From NCBI GenBank assembly GCA_012797575.1, contig JAAZOW010000219.1:1-38672 (forward strand): a stretch of 38,672 bases of DNA. The letters are read 5' to 3'. This document shows, in pieces, positions 7,612-15,318 of this stretch (positions are counted from its first letter, which is position 1; the number at the start of each line of letters is the position of its first letter). The notes under the pieces were generated by a model. The model saw only the letters and a program-made list of their open reading frames with translations, had not been told where the DNA came from and did not search any database. Made by a program: the position numbers and the translations under genes. The DNA is from Methanomicrobiales archaeon. Lineage in GTDB: Archaea > Halobacteriota > Methanomicrobia > Methanomicrobiales > Methanoculleaceae.

Positions 7612-8694
7612 TCACTCCTGGTAGAGCATCTTCACGAGATCCCGCGCCGATCTCCGGGTCAATCCCATATCCAGTATCGTGAACCGTTCCGGCCGGATCG
7701 TTTGAGCGGCGAGTAGCGCTTCAACGGCTGTCTCGTCATCGATCCCGATCTCAGCTGGCCTTGTCGGCGCCCCGATCTTTCGTAAAGAGTCACGGATCCC
7801 CCGCCAGTCTCCACCATGGAGGTACATCGTTATGATCGCCCCGATACCGCACTTCTCCCCATGGAGCCCTTTGCCGGGCGCGAGACGGTCCAGCGCGTGG
7901 GAGAACTTATGCTCACCGCCGCTCGCGGGCCGGGACGATCCTGCGATGCTCATCGCAACGCCGGAAGAAACCAGCGCTTTCGTCACGATCCAGGCACTCT
8001 CCTCGGAGTGCGGTTTGATGAGATCGGCACCCTTGAAGAGGATCTCGGCGGTCATCCGGGAGAGTGTCAGCGCGTACTCAGAGACCTCTTCACCCCTGAG
8101 ACGGTGAGAGAGTTCCCAGTCGAGGATCGCGGTATAGTTTGCGATGATATCCGCACACCCAGACGCAAGCAGCCGATGAGGCGCCGACGCGATGATGGTG
8201 GTATCTGCGACGATCGCGATCGGCGGCTCAGCAGCGAGCGAGACGTTCCCCTCAGCCGTCGGGACCGAAGCCCGCGACGAGGCGATGCCGTCATGCGACG
8301 CGGCGGTCGGGACGCTGATGAAGTGGTGGTCGGTGTTGTAGGCGACGATCTTTGCGGTATCGATGATTCGGCCGCCGCCGACGCCGATGACAAACCCTAC
8401 CCCAGCCGCCGCCTCCTCGGCCTCCCTGATCACCGCGAAGGGATCACCGCCATCGGCCGAGAAAACCGTGACCTCGTAGGAGTCAGAGAGCAGTGCCTCG
8501 ACCCTTCCACCGGCCACATCCCGTGTCCGCCCCCCGGTTATGATGAGCACAGAGTCGCCGAGATCCAGGTCTTTGCAGACAGCCCGCACCTGCCCGATGA
8601 CGCCATGACCGATGATGACGTCACGGGGGAGCTGCATCCATTTAGACTTGTCAAAGACCTTGGTCCTGAGTAGGTTTATGCCGCCTGCGCTCAT
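7612..8694 (-). CDS. egsA: NAD(P)-dependent glycerol-1-phosphate dehydrogenase
   Basis: A 360-residue enzyme that reduces dihydroxyacetone phosphate to sn-glycerol-1-phosphate, the backbone of archaeal membrane lipids and the hallmark of the lipid divide. The NAD-binding glycine motif is IGVGGGRIIDTAK; zinc ligands are expected in SGCADIIANYTAILDWE (Asp), GGEHKFSHALD (His) and HGEKCG (His). The N-terminal FDKSKWMQLPRDVIIGHGVI is the usual archaeal start region. Its start lies only 11 bases from the divergent DUF63 gene. UPF0179 follows directly. Confidence 0.95.
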   Translation of the reverse strand: MSAGGINLLRTKVFDKSKWMQLPRDVIIGHGVIGQVRAVCKDLDLGDSVLIITGGRTRDVAGGRVEALLSDSYEVTVFSADGGDPFAVIREAEEAAAGVGFVIGVGGGRIIDTAKIVAYNTDHHFISVPTAASHDGIASSRASVPTAEGNVSLAAEPPIAIVADTTIIASAPHRLLASGCADIIANYTAILDWELSHRLRGEEVSEYALTLSRMTAEILFKGADLIKPHSEESAWIVTKALVSSGVAMSIAGSSRPASGGEHKFSHALDRLAPGKGLHGEKCGIGAIITMYLHGGDWRGIRDSLRKIGAPTRPAEIGIDDETAVEALLAAQTIRPERFTILDMGLTRRSARDLVKMLYQE

Positions 8695-8734
8695 TCAGAT
8701 CAGTAATGATTAGGGAGTTCCTCTACAAATACTA
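8673..8734. promoter_or_regulatory. Overlapping divergent promoters of egsA and the DUF63 gene
   Basis: The two start codons are 11 bases apart, so each promoter must lie in the other gene. A TATA-like ggtttatg (8673-8680) is about 29 bases before the DUF63 ATG, within egsA; tagtatttgtag on the minus strand (8723-8734) is about 34 bases before the egsA ATG, within the DUF63 gene. Neither start has a good SD. Leaderless or nearly leaderless transcripts are inferred. Confidence 0.45.
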
Positions 8735-9551
8735 CATCGATCCCATCCGTTACGGCCACCCGTACACGCTCATCGATACACTGACCTACGCCCTGATCCT
8801 GATCGCAGCGGTCTATGTCATCTACCGGGGGCTCCAGCGGTATAAGGTTGCTGTCGACGACGAGCTGGTGCTTGCAACCCTGCCCTTCGTCATATTTGGC
8901 GGGCTGCTACGGGTCATTGAAGATACCGGTATGATCGCATCCGACATCCGATTTCTCCTGATCACCCCCCTGATCTTCTTCACGGTCTCCGGGGTTGCGG
9001 TAGTCGCCCTCTTTGCGGGCGTGTTCGCCGAGAAAGCGGGGCTCATCACCCGCTACAGTCGGGTCTATGCAGGTATCGGCATCGGCGCCTGTATCGTGGC
9101 AACCGTGGTGCTCGCCTGGTTCGGGCTCACCGAGACGAGGATCGCACTCGACGTCCTCGGTGCCATCCTCGCGCTCGCATCGGTCTCATCGCTCGCCCTC
9201 TGGGCACTCTTAGTCTACGGTTTGAAGGAGGACTATGCCTCAAACATCCTCTACAAACTCCTCATCTTCGGTCATATGCTCGATGCGAGCGCGACAAGCT
9301 ACGGGATCGATATCCACCCGATCCACTACGTCGAGCAACATGTCGTCGGCTCGAGCCTGATCGAGGCCACCGGCACGGCATTCTCGATGTTTTTCCTCAA
9401 AGTGGTGGTCTTAATCCCGGCAATTTATATCCTTGAGATGTATAAGAGAGAGGGAAATCTCGGTCTCTGGCACCTTATCCTGCTTGCCATGATCGTTGTC
9501 GGCATGGCGCCGGGGATACGGGATATGGTACGGATGGTTCTCTATGTCTGA
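8706..9551 (+). CDS. DUF63 family multi-pass membrane protein
   Basis: A 281-residue membrane protein of the archaeal DUF63 family, function unknown. About eight hydrophobic helices are visible (roughly 20-43, 57-77, 83-107, 121-141, 146-173, 180-200, 222-242, 253-277). Family landmarks are the early YKYYIDPIRYGHPYTLIDTL, GGLLRVIEDTG, GHMLDASATSYGID and the C-terminal GMAPGIRDMVRM. It overlaps the next gene by 8 bases, so the DUF63-SpoIIM pair is a translationally coupled membrane unit. Confidence 0.9.
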   Translation: MIREFLYKYYIDPIRYGHPYTLIDTLTYALILIAAVYVIYRGLQRYKVAVDDELVLATLPFVIFGGLLRVIEDTGMIASDIRFLLITPLIFFTVSGVAVVALFAGVFAEKAGLITRYSRVYAGIGIGACIVATVVLAWFGLTETRIALDVLGAILALASVSSLALWALLVYGLKEDYASNILYKLLIFGHMLDASATSYGIDIHPIHYVEQHVVGSSLIEATGTAFSMFFLKVVVLIPAIYILEMYKREGNLGLWHLILLAMIVVGMAPGIRDMVRMVLYV

Positions 9552-10110
9552 ACACTCACTTGCCCGGGCCACGATCTCTGCGGGCATCCTGTTTGCCATC
9601 GCGGTAGGCCTCGGCGCCTTTGCCGTGGCCCGCGACCCGGCGGTTGGCGTGGAGGTGATGGCACTCTTCCGCGATCAGGTCGCAAGCCAGATCCTCACCG
9701 ACTCCCTGCCGATCCTCGCGGTCAGGATATTCTTCAACAACGCTACAACCTGCGCCCTCCTCTTCCTCGGGGGAGCAGCGCTGGGCATCATCACGGTGCT
9801 GATCCTCGCGGTCAACGGGCTTTTGATTGGTGCGGTGGCAGAGCTCATGCAACAGCAACAGGGTTCGCTCTTCATCGCAGCAGCGCTCATCCCCCATGGT
9901 ATCTTTGAGATCCCATCGTTCCTCATCGCGGGAGGTCTCGGGCTTCTCCTCGGTCGGGCACTCGTGGCCGAGTGGCACGGCTACGGTGACGCCGCCGCTG
10001 CTGCAGTTCCGCTGGCCCGTCTCTTTCTCCGGATAGTCATCCCGCTCCTTGCGGTTGCGGCGGTTGTAGAGGTATTTATTACGCCAGTAATCCTAAGTAT
10101 AGTGATATAA
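9544..10110 (+). CDS. Stage II sporulation protein M (SpoIIM/COG1300) family membrane protein
   Basis: A 188-residue membrane protein with about five helices. The SpoIIM-family signature is clear: FFNNATTCALLFLGG in the first third and ALIPHGIFEIPSFLIAGGLG in the middle. In Bacillus SpoIIM works in engulfment; archaea do not sporulate, and the archaeal role is unknown. The start at 9544 (MSEHSLARATI) overlaps the DUF63 gene by 8 bases; an upstream in-frame ATG at 9496 would add residues encoded inside DUF63 and is unlikely. Confidence 0.88.
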   Translation: MSEHSLARATISAGILFAIAVGLGAFAVARDPAVGVEVMALFRDQVASQILTDSLPILAVRIFFNNATTCALLFLGGAALGIITVLILAVNGLLIGAVAELMQQQQGSLFIAAALIPHGIFEIPSFLIAGGLGLLLGRALVAEWHGYGDAAAAAVPLARLFLRIVIPLLAVAAVVEVFITPVILSIVI

Positions 10111-10145
10111 GAGAGATATATCACAATTTTTGAGGTATGAGACGG

Positions 10146-11579
10146 ATGGAAGAAGATACTGGCGCACTTCCCCGGAAAGAAGATTTTTCACGGTGGTACA
10201 ACGAGATCCTCTGGCGAGCCGAGATCATGGACGTCCGCTACCCGGTCAAGGGGCTGTACGTCTGGTACCCTCATGGATTCGCCGTCAGGAAACGCGCATA
10301 CGGAATACTCCAGAGCCTGATGGACCGCGATCATGCGGAGACGATGTTTCCGCTCCTGATCCCTGAGACCGAGTTCATGAAAGAGGCCACGCATATCAAG
10401 GGCTTCGAGGATGAGGTCTACTGGGTCACCCACGGTGGCAAGAACGAACTTGAAGTGCCGCTTGCGCTGCGACCCACGAGCGAGACCGCCATCTACCCGA
10501 TGTACTCTCTCTGGATCCGGTCACATACCGATCTTCCCCTGAAGCTCTATCAGATCGTCAGCACCTTCCGATACGAGACGAAGCATACCCGCCCACTCAT
10601 TCGCCTCCGTGAGATCACGTCGTTTAAGGAGGCGCATACGGTGCATGCGACGCGGGAGGAGGCGGCGGCGCAGGTCGAGGTTGCGCTGGGCCTCTACAAA
10701 GAGTTCTACGACAGCCTTCAGGTGCCGGTGATCATCTCTCGCCGCCCCGACTGGGATAAATTCCCCGGCGCTGACTACACCATCGCCGTTGATACCATCA
10801 TGCCGGACGGAAAGACCCTTCAGATAGGGACAGTGCATATGCTCGGCGACCACTTCTCCCGGACCTACGACATCACCTATGAGGACGCCGACGGGGAACA
10901 GCAGTATGCCTACCAGACATGCTACGGGATCTCGGAGCGATCGATCGCTGCCATCATCAGCGTCCATGGCGACGATAAAGGACTCGTGTTGCCGCCAGCG
11001 GTCGCACCGACCCAGATTGTCATCGTGCCGATCATCATCGGGAAGCGGCGCGACGAGGTGCTCTCGGCGGCTACGGCGCTTGAGGAGGAGCTGAAAGGTG
11101 CCGGGTTTAGCGTGAGGCTCGATCGCCGGGATATACGCCCGGGCGCGAAGTACTACCACTGGGAGATGCGCGGCGTCCCGTTGCGGATCGAGATCGGGCC
11201 GCGCGACATCGATACAAACACCGTCGTCGCCGTCACCCGCGATGGCCAGAAGACGAAACTCGATCGCCGGGGCGCTACTGAAGGGATCTTTTCGGTCCTT
11301 GCGGAGTTCCAGAAGAGGATCCACGGGACAGCACAACAGACGATGGCTGACCGGATCACCACGGCAAGGACCCTCGAGGAGACCGCTCTCGCGGTGAAGA
11401 GCGGGGTTGCAGTCATCCACTGGTGCGGGTCGCGGGAGTGTGCAGAAAAGATTGAGACGGCGGTGGATGCGAGCATCCTCGGATCCGATATCCGCTCGGA
11501 CCAGATCGCCGTCTCTGATGGTCCGTGCGTCGTCTGCGGCGGCGAGGGCAGATCCGCCCTGGTCGCCAGGACCTACTGA
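10146..11579 (+). CDS. proS: Prolyl-tRNA synthetase (archaeal/eukaryotic type)
   Basis: A 477-residue class II synthetase charging tRNA-Pro. Visible are the catalytic core with LRPTSETAIYPMYSLWIRSH, motif 2 FRYETKHTRPLIRLREITSF, motif 3 region YGISERSIAAII, the anticodon-binding domain (about 285-385), and the short C-terminal zinc domain with CGSREC and CVVCG that marks the archaeal-type enzyme lacking the bacterial editing insertion. I chose the ATG at 10146 (MEEDTGALPRKEDFSRWY) since GAGGT (10132-10136) is 9 bases upstream; the ATG at 10137 abuts that SD. It is monocistronic and stops directly against a convergent gene. Confidence 0.96.
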   Translation: MEEDTGALPRKEDFSRWYNEILWRAEIMDVRYPVKGLYVWYPHGFAVRKRAYGILQSLMDRDHAETMFPLLIPETEFMKEATHIKGFEDEVYWVTHGGKNELEVPLALRPTSETAIYPMYSLWIRSHTDLPLKLYQIVSTFRYETKHTRPLIRLREITSFKEAHTVHATREEAAAQVEVALGLYKEFYDSLQVPVIISRRPDWDKFPGADYTIAVDTIMPDGKTLQIGTVHMLGDHFSRTYDITYEDADGEQQYAYQTCYGISERSIAAIISVHGDDKGLVLPPAVAPTQIVIVPIIIGKRRDEVLSAATALEEELKGAGFSVRLDRRDIRPGAKYYHWEMRGVPLRIEIGPRDIDTNTVVAVTRDGQKTKLDRRGATEGIFSVLAEFQKRIHGTAQQTMADRITTARTLEETALAVKSGVAVIHWCGSRECAEKIETAVDASILGSDIRSDQIAVSDGPCVVCGGEGRSALVARTY

Positions 11580-12023
11580 TCAACAAGACGGGCAGGTGTA
11601 CTCTCGTTCGATCTCAGGGGACGAAAAGTCTCCTGATATCACTGCTTTTCCGCCTGAGATGAAGATCCTGCCGCACCGTGAGCACCGTTTCGGGAACAGT
11701 CGTTCCCAGCGGTTCATCGGAACTTCCAGAGTGAACCGCATCTTCTCCGCGTCTGTCGGGTCACACTGAATAAGGTCCTCATACCGGGAGATGACCTGCA
11801 TAACATGGAGCGGGTTTGCTCCCCTGCTACAGAACCGCTTAAAGACAAAGAACTGGAAGATCATCCACCCAAGATCAGAACGTTCGAGGATCTCTTCGTA
11901 TTCACTGCATGTTCCGTCGTCCTCATCGAGAGAATACCCACAGAGGGGGCAACGCCCACCCACGAGTTCATCCAGGTAGACCTCTTCGTGGCAGCTGGGA
12001 CAGGTGGTATGGGGGGCATGCAT
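11580..12023 (-). CDS. Zinc-ribbon protein of unknown function
   Basis: A 147-residue protein with three cysteine-pair clusters: CPSC...CPLC (near residues 8-33), CSRCG (near 115-119), and a terminal CPSC, consistent with two zinc ribbons flanking a mostly helical middle. I recognise no named family. The ATG at 12023 (MHAPHTTCPSC) is preferred over 12035 because a TATA box (atactttttac on the plus strand, 12048-12058) lies about 30 bases upstream, fitting a leaderless RNA. Its stop codon directly abuts the proS stop, with no bases between. Confidence 0.75.
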   Translation of the reverse strand: MHAPHTTCPSCHEEVYLDELVGGRCPLCGYSLDEDDGTCSEYEEILERSDLGWMIFQFFVFKRFCSRGANPLHVMQVISRYEDLIQCDPTDAEKMRFTLEVPMNRWERLFPKRCSRCGRIFISGGKAVISGDFSSPEIEREYTCPSC

Positions 12024-12058
12024 TCTGGAAGTCATGATTTTGGCCTCATACTTTTTAC

Positions 12059-12616
12059 TCTCTCTGAAGCCACGGACCCATGCCCCGTGGCCTCCGAAAG
12101 CATTCCACGCTTGGATGCGCGGGCTCTACACTTGTCTTGAGGTTTTACTACGTATTGCGCTCGTGATGCTCTTATACATGTCGAATGCGGCCCAGGCGCG
12201 GAAGGAGGTCTGACGATCTGGCGGCGGTGCCCGCATGATGGATACCCCTGGGCGGGAACCAAAAGGCCCACAGCGCGATCTCTTCGTCTGCATGAAAAGC
12301 GCCTGCAAAAAGCTTCATTTGCACCGCAGCTATCCGCTCCCGACCTCCCCTGCATTCGCACGTGGCACCAGCAGCAGGGCGCTCGCAAGAACGCCGGCGG
12401 AGAGGTGAGATGCCTCGTCACATCGTCCGTTGAGCAGAAAAACTCTCTGCAGGGGCGCCTCCCCCCGGCTGGACCTGCAGATCTCCGCGCCGTGATGTGG
12501 AGAGATGGCTACAGGGGAGACCTGGAAGTTGACCTGCGCAAACGCCGGGCCGTGCCCCCTCCTTCGAGCCCTGGGTGTGTGGTTCCGGGAAGGTGCCCTC
12601 CCGGCGCCGGGCCGTC
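12059..12616. other. About 560 bases without a convincing gene; inverted repeats
   Basis: No frame gives a recognisable protein. Structured elements are a 7-bp hairpin with a 9-base loop, GCCACGG/CCGTGGC (12069-12091), and a 7-bp inverted repeat GCCCAGG (12190-12196)/CCTGGGC (12247-12253) enclosing 50 bases. The base composition remains GC-rich. It could be a decayed gene, a structured RNA, or spacer. I looked for tRNA, SRP RNA and RNase P RNA signatures and found none. Confidence 0.4.
12126..12236 (-). CDS. Doubtful 36-residue small ORF
   Basis: An ATG at 12236 opens a 36-codon frame (starts MRAPPPDRQTSFRAWAAFD, ends SKTSRQV). Its first half uses GC-ending codons as the neighbours do, and the sequence has an amphipathic look, but there is no SD and no known family. 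It may be the tail of a decayed gene, since the frame stays open upstream of the ATG. Listed only because the surrounding region is otherwise unexplained. Confidence 0.15.
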   Translation of the reverse strand: MRAPPPDRQTSFRAWAAFDMYKSITSAIRSKTSRQV

Positions 12617-12931
12617 TCACATCCGGTTCAGGGCTTCTCTCCCCGACATCCCGATATCGATACGGCGCTGGATCGCCGGGAGGTTTGCTGCCTTCACCTC
12701 GGCATCCAGCAGGCTATCGAGCGTCTCAAGTGTGGAATCCTCAGAAACGCCGACGATCGCTGCAGGAATCTCGAAGATTGCCAATGCCTCGACATCAAAC
12801 CCCTCAGTCGCGATCATACCCTCATCGGTCACCCAGACCATCAGGTTGGTCGTCCCAACAGGAATGATGTACCCAAACGCGTCTTTGTAGCTGAGGCGGA
12901 TTCGTTGGTGGCATAGGATCTGCTGAGCCAT
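12617..12931 (-). CDS. DUF1805 domain protein
   Basis: A 104-residue protein that is essentially one DUF1805 (YunC-like) domain, found in archaea and some bacteria; function unknown. Family features are GTTNLMVWVTDEGMIATEGFD-like strands in the first half, ALAIFEIPAAIVGVSEDSTL in the middle and IGMSGREALNRM at the C-terminus. It is divergent from cofH with a 113-base gap and its downstream side is the gene-poor region. Confidence 0.8.
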   Translation of the reverse strand: MAQQILCHQRIRLSYKDAFGYIIPVGTTNLMVWVTDEGMIATEGFDVEALAIFEIPAAIVGVSEDSTLETLDSLLDAEVKAANLPAIQRRIDIGMSGREALNRM

Positions 12932-13044
12932 GGCAGTCGGGATGCACCCAGGAGCAATAAGGGTATGCCCAGAGGATCAGGGCAACGGAAGATACTTAAG
13001 ATGCCACGATGATCACAGACGTACCCGGGGCCTGAGGAGGGATT

Positions 13045-14139
13045 ATGATGCTGCCACTGCGAAGGATACTTGATGATGTGCTCGCCGGACACCGACTCAC
13101 CGAGGAAGAAGCCATCCGTCTCCAAAAAACTCAGGATCGGGGTGTTCTGGATATCGTTGCTGCTGCAGACGAACTTCGGGAGATGAATGTCGGAAGTACT
13201 GTCACCTATGTCAGAAACCAGAACATCAACGTGACCAACCTCTGTGTGAACGCCTGCGGGTTTTGTGGATTCTCCAGGAAGGCGGGTGATGCCGATGCGT
13301 ACCTTCATGACGAGGCCACTGTCCGGGAGAAGGCGCGGACGGCGCGCGAGCGGGGTGTCACCGAGGTCTGCACGGTAAGTGGCCTTCATCCGGACTTTGA
13401 CGCTCAGTCCTATATCGACATCATATCCTGGATACGGGACGAGGCGCCAGGGGTTCACATCCACGCGAGCAACCCGATGGAGGTGGTTTATGCCGCACAA
13501 AGAAGCGGTCTATCCACGCGGGAGGTACTCACCAGGATGCAGGCAGCGGGGCTCGGGTCGCTCTGCGGGACTGCGGCTGAGATCCTGGTAGACCGGGTCC
13601 GCGCGGTGATCTGTCCGGAGAAGTGTGACACCGCGACCTGGGTCCAGGTCATCCGGGAGGCGCACGGTCTCGGCATCCGCTCGACAGCGACGATAATGTA
13701 TGGCCACTGCGAGTCAGTGGAAGATCAGGTTCGGCATCTCAGCATTCTCCGGGAGATCCAGGATGGCACTGGAGGGTTTACCGAGTTCGTGCCGCTCTCG
13801 TTCGTCCACGAAAACACCCCCCTCTACCGGGCGGGGCGCGCCCGGGCCGGAGCGACCGGGAGGGAGGATATACTGATGATCGCGGTGGCCCGGCTCTTCC
13901 TCGACAACATTAAAAATATCCAGGTCTCCTGGGTTAAACTGGGAAAGAAGTTGGCGGAATTGATGCTTCTCTCTGGAGCAAACGACCTCGAGGGGACGAT
14001 GTTTGAGGAGAGTATCTCCCGGAGCGCTGGCGCTCGGGGAACCGACTACCTGGACCCTGCCGAGATGCAGCGGATGGCCGAAGATCTGGGGCGAGTGCTT
14101 CGGCAGCGAACGACGACCTATGATCTGATCCCGGACTGA
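13045..14139 (+). CDS. cofH: F420 biosynthesis enzyme CofH (4-hydroxyphenyl transferase)
   Basis: A 364-residue radical SAM enzyme which, with CofG, makes the deazaflavin core (Fo) of coenzyme F420 from tyrosine and 5-amino-6-ribitylaminouracil. The cluster motif is CVNACGFCGF (C-X3-C-X2-C), and GTAAEILVDRVRAVICPEK plus YGHCESVEDQVRHL are CofH-type blocks. GAGGAGG at 13034-13040 is a strong SD for either of two adjacent ATGs (13045, 13048); a TATA-like gatacttaag is at 12991-13000. CofG is not in the window, so a second CofH copy elsewhere cannot be excluded. The substrate base is made in the same pathway as riboflavin, whose last genes are at 20.6-21.5 kb. Confidence 0.92.
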   Translation: MMLPLRRILDDVLAGHRLTEEEAIRLQKTQDRGVLDIVAAADELREMNVGSTVTYVRNQNINVTNLCVNACGFCGFSRKAGDADAYLHDEATVREKARTARERGVTEVCTVSGLHPDFDAQSYIDIISWIRDEAPGVHIHASNPMEVVYAAQRSGLSTREVLTRMQAAGLGSLCGTAAEILVDRVRAVICPEKCDTATWVQVIREAHGLGIRSTATIMYGHCESVEDQVRHLSILREIQDGTGGFTEFVPLSFVHENTPLYRAGRARAGATGREDILMIAVARLFLDNIKNIQVSWVKLGKKLAELMLLSGANDLEGTMFEESISRSAGARGTDYLDPAEMQRMAEDLGRVLRQRTTTYDLIPD

Positions 14140-14260
14140 ATGGGCGTAAGCCTTCAACCGATGCGGGGCGTCAGAACCCGAGACTGTGCCGTGCTTGCCA
14201 TAATATCGCTGTTGATCTGACCTCTGCACAAACAGGGTCTGGGGGTGTGATCCCGCCCAC

Positions 14261-14285
14261 CCTCCGGAGGACGCACCCCGGGTGC
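14261..14285. repeat. Two adjacent perfect palindromes between convergent genes
   Basis: cctccggagg (14261-14270) is a perfect 10-base palindrome. Two bases on, gcaccc-c-gggtgc (14273-14285) is a perfect inverted repeat with a one-base centre. Both lie in the 174-base gap between the ends of cofH and the flavoprotein gene, so they could be termination or RNA-processing elements, though such tight palindromes form poor RNA hairpins. Confidence 0.5.
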
Positions 14286-14313
14286 CCCTTGTGCATTGAG
14301 GCGTCGTCAGCGA

Positions 14314-14865
14314 TCAGTCGTCAGGTCGGAGGAAGTTGATGATCTTATCTGCAGCCTGTTGGGCCTGCAACATCGCCCGCTCATCCCTGCGAACCTCTCC
14401 CGGCGCATACCCCCTGCCGGAGACGTAGCCGAGGTACGAGAACTCGTGGGTGTTTAAGAACCCCTCGATCGTCTCAAGCGACCGTTCGCATCCGCGATCG
14501 GCGCAGACGGCGACTGCCACCGCCTTCCGACCCGAAAGCCTCCTGTCATGGTAGAGAGAGTAGGTCCGGTCGATCAGGTTCTTCGTCTGGCCGTTGATGT
14601 CGTAGTAGTAGGTCGGGGCGCCGAAGACCAGCACCTCGCAGTCGATCATCTTCTCTGCCACAGCCCCCCAGTCGTCATCCTCAGTCGCGCACCATTTCGC
14701 CTGCTTGCAGGCCTCACACCCGGTGCAGGGTCGGATATCCATATCGGCAAGCGTGACGTAGTCGGTCTCGATACCCGCCGCCCGAACGCGATCGAGGATG
14801 GTGGTGACCAGCAGCGCGGTGTTACCGGTCCTGCGCATACTTCCGGAGATCCCGAGAACTTTCAT
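14314..14865 (-). CDS. Iron-sulfur flavoprotein (Isf-like), NADPH-dependent FMN reductase family
   Basis: A 183-residue flavodoxin-fold protein. The N-terminal SGSMRRTGNTALL is the FMN phosphate loop, and C47-X2-C50-X2-C53-X5-C59 (CTGCEACKQAKWC) is the compact cysteine motif of archaeal iron-sulfur flavoproteins, which bind a 4Fe-4S cluster and FMN and may reduce O2 or peroxide with ferredoxin electrons. GAPTYYYDINGQTKNLIDR is the second FMN-contact region. It begins 3 bases after DUF123 and is the last gene of a three-gene operon. The physiological role here is inferred from family. Confidence 0.87.
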   Translation of the reverse strand: MKVLGISGSMRRTGNTALLVTTILDRVRAAGIETDYVTLADMDIRPCTGCEACKQAKWCATEDDDWGAVAEKMIDCEVLVFGAPTYYYDINGQTKNLIDRTYSLYHDRRLSGRKAVAVAVCADRGCERSLETIEGFLNTHEFSYLGYVSGRGYAPGEVRRDERAMLQAQQAADKIINFLRPDD

Positions 14866-14868
14866 GAT

Positions 14869-15318
14869 CTATTGCACGCTCCCCTCATGTTTGATTGTTT
14901 CGATGCGGGCATCCAGATCCAGCCCCACAAACGCATCGAGAAGTTCGGAGACCGGATCTCCGGGGCGGAAGAAGAGGTGTGAGGGGCAGGTGCAGTCGCT
15001 ACACCCAAACCCGGAGATATGCGCACCGCCGATGGCACGGGCGAGATCGCACTCGCAGTCCCGATTGGTGACGGCGGTGACGACGACAGACGGCGCAAAA
15101 TGCGAATCAAGGAGAAGGTAATCGATGTGCCACCGGGGAGGGCGGTCCCGGAGGAGAGCGAGCCGCCGGTGCCGCTCCACCCGGGCAAGCCCCCCGCTCC
15201 CCCGGGCCGACCCGACGTAGATATGCCAGCCCGCAGCAAACTCACGCACCCCTAGAGCACCGATCCGGACCTCAGAGCAGGAATTTTTGAGGGCGAGAGC
15301 GTAGACTCCCTTATCCAT
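14869..15318 (-). CDS. DUF123 (Uri-type GIY-YIG-like) protein
   Basis: A 149-residue protein of the archaeal DUF123/COG1833 family, related to GIY-YIG nucleases. The degenerate GIY is GVYAL (4-8) and YIG is IYVGSA (33-38); an Arg-rich helix (ARVERHRRLALLRDRPPRWH) and WHIDYLLLD follow. The C-terminal part has CECD and CSDCTCPSH, a possible metal site. Nuclease activity is not proven for most members. It overlaps the metallo-beta-lactamase gene by 8 bases. Confidence 0.85.
   Translation of the reverse strand: MDKGVYALALKNSCSEVRIGALGVREFAAGWHIYVGSARGSGGLARVERHRRLALLRDRPPRWHIDYLLLDSHFAPSVVVTAVTNRDCECDLARAIGGAHISGFGCSDCTCPSHLFFRPGDPVSELLDAFVGLDLDARIETIKHEGSVQ

Noticed and set aside
7816..8673. 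285-residue plus-strand frame opposite egsA
   Set aside because: Arg/Asp-rich shadow of egsA third positions, no domain.
10521..11420. 299-residue minus-strand frame opposite proS
   Set aside because: Shadow frame; proS carries all class II synthetase motifs in the other strand.
12160..12245. Possible C/D box RNA from GTGATGC, CTGA and ATGATGG
   Set aside because: Boxes have mismatches and spacings do not fit a C-D'-C'-D layout, and no closing stem is seen.
12059..12616. SRP RNA, RNase P RNA or tRNA in the empty region
   Set aside because: No GGAAGCAGC-type SRP loop, no GAGGAAGTCC RNase P core and no tRNA T-loop with paired acceptor ends could be found on either strand.
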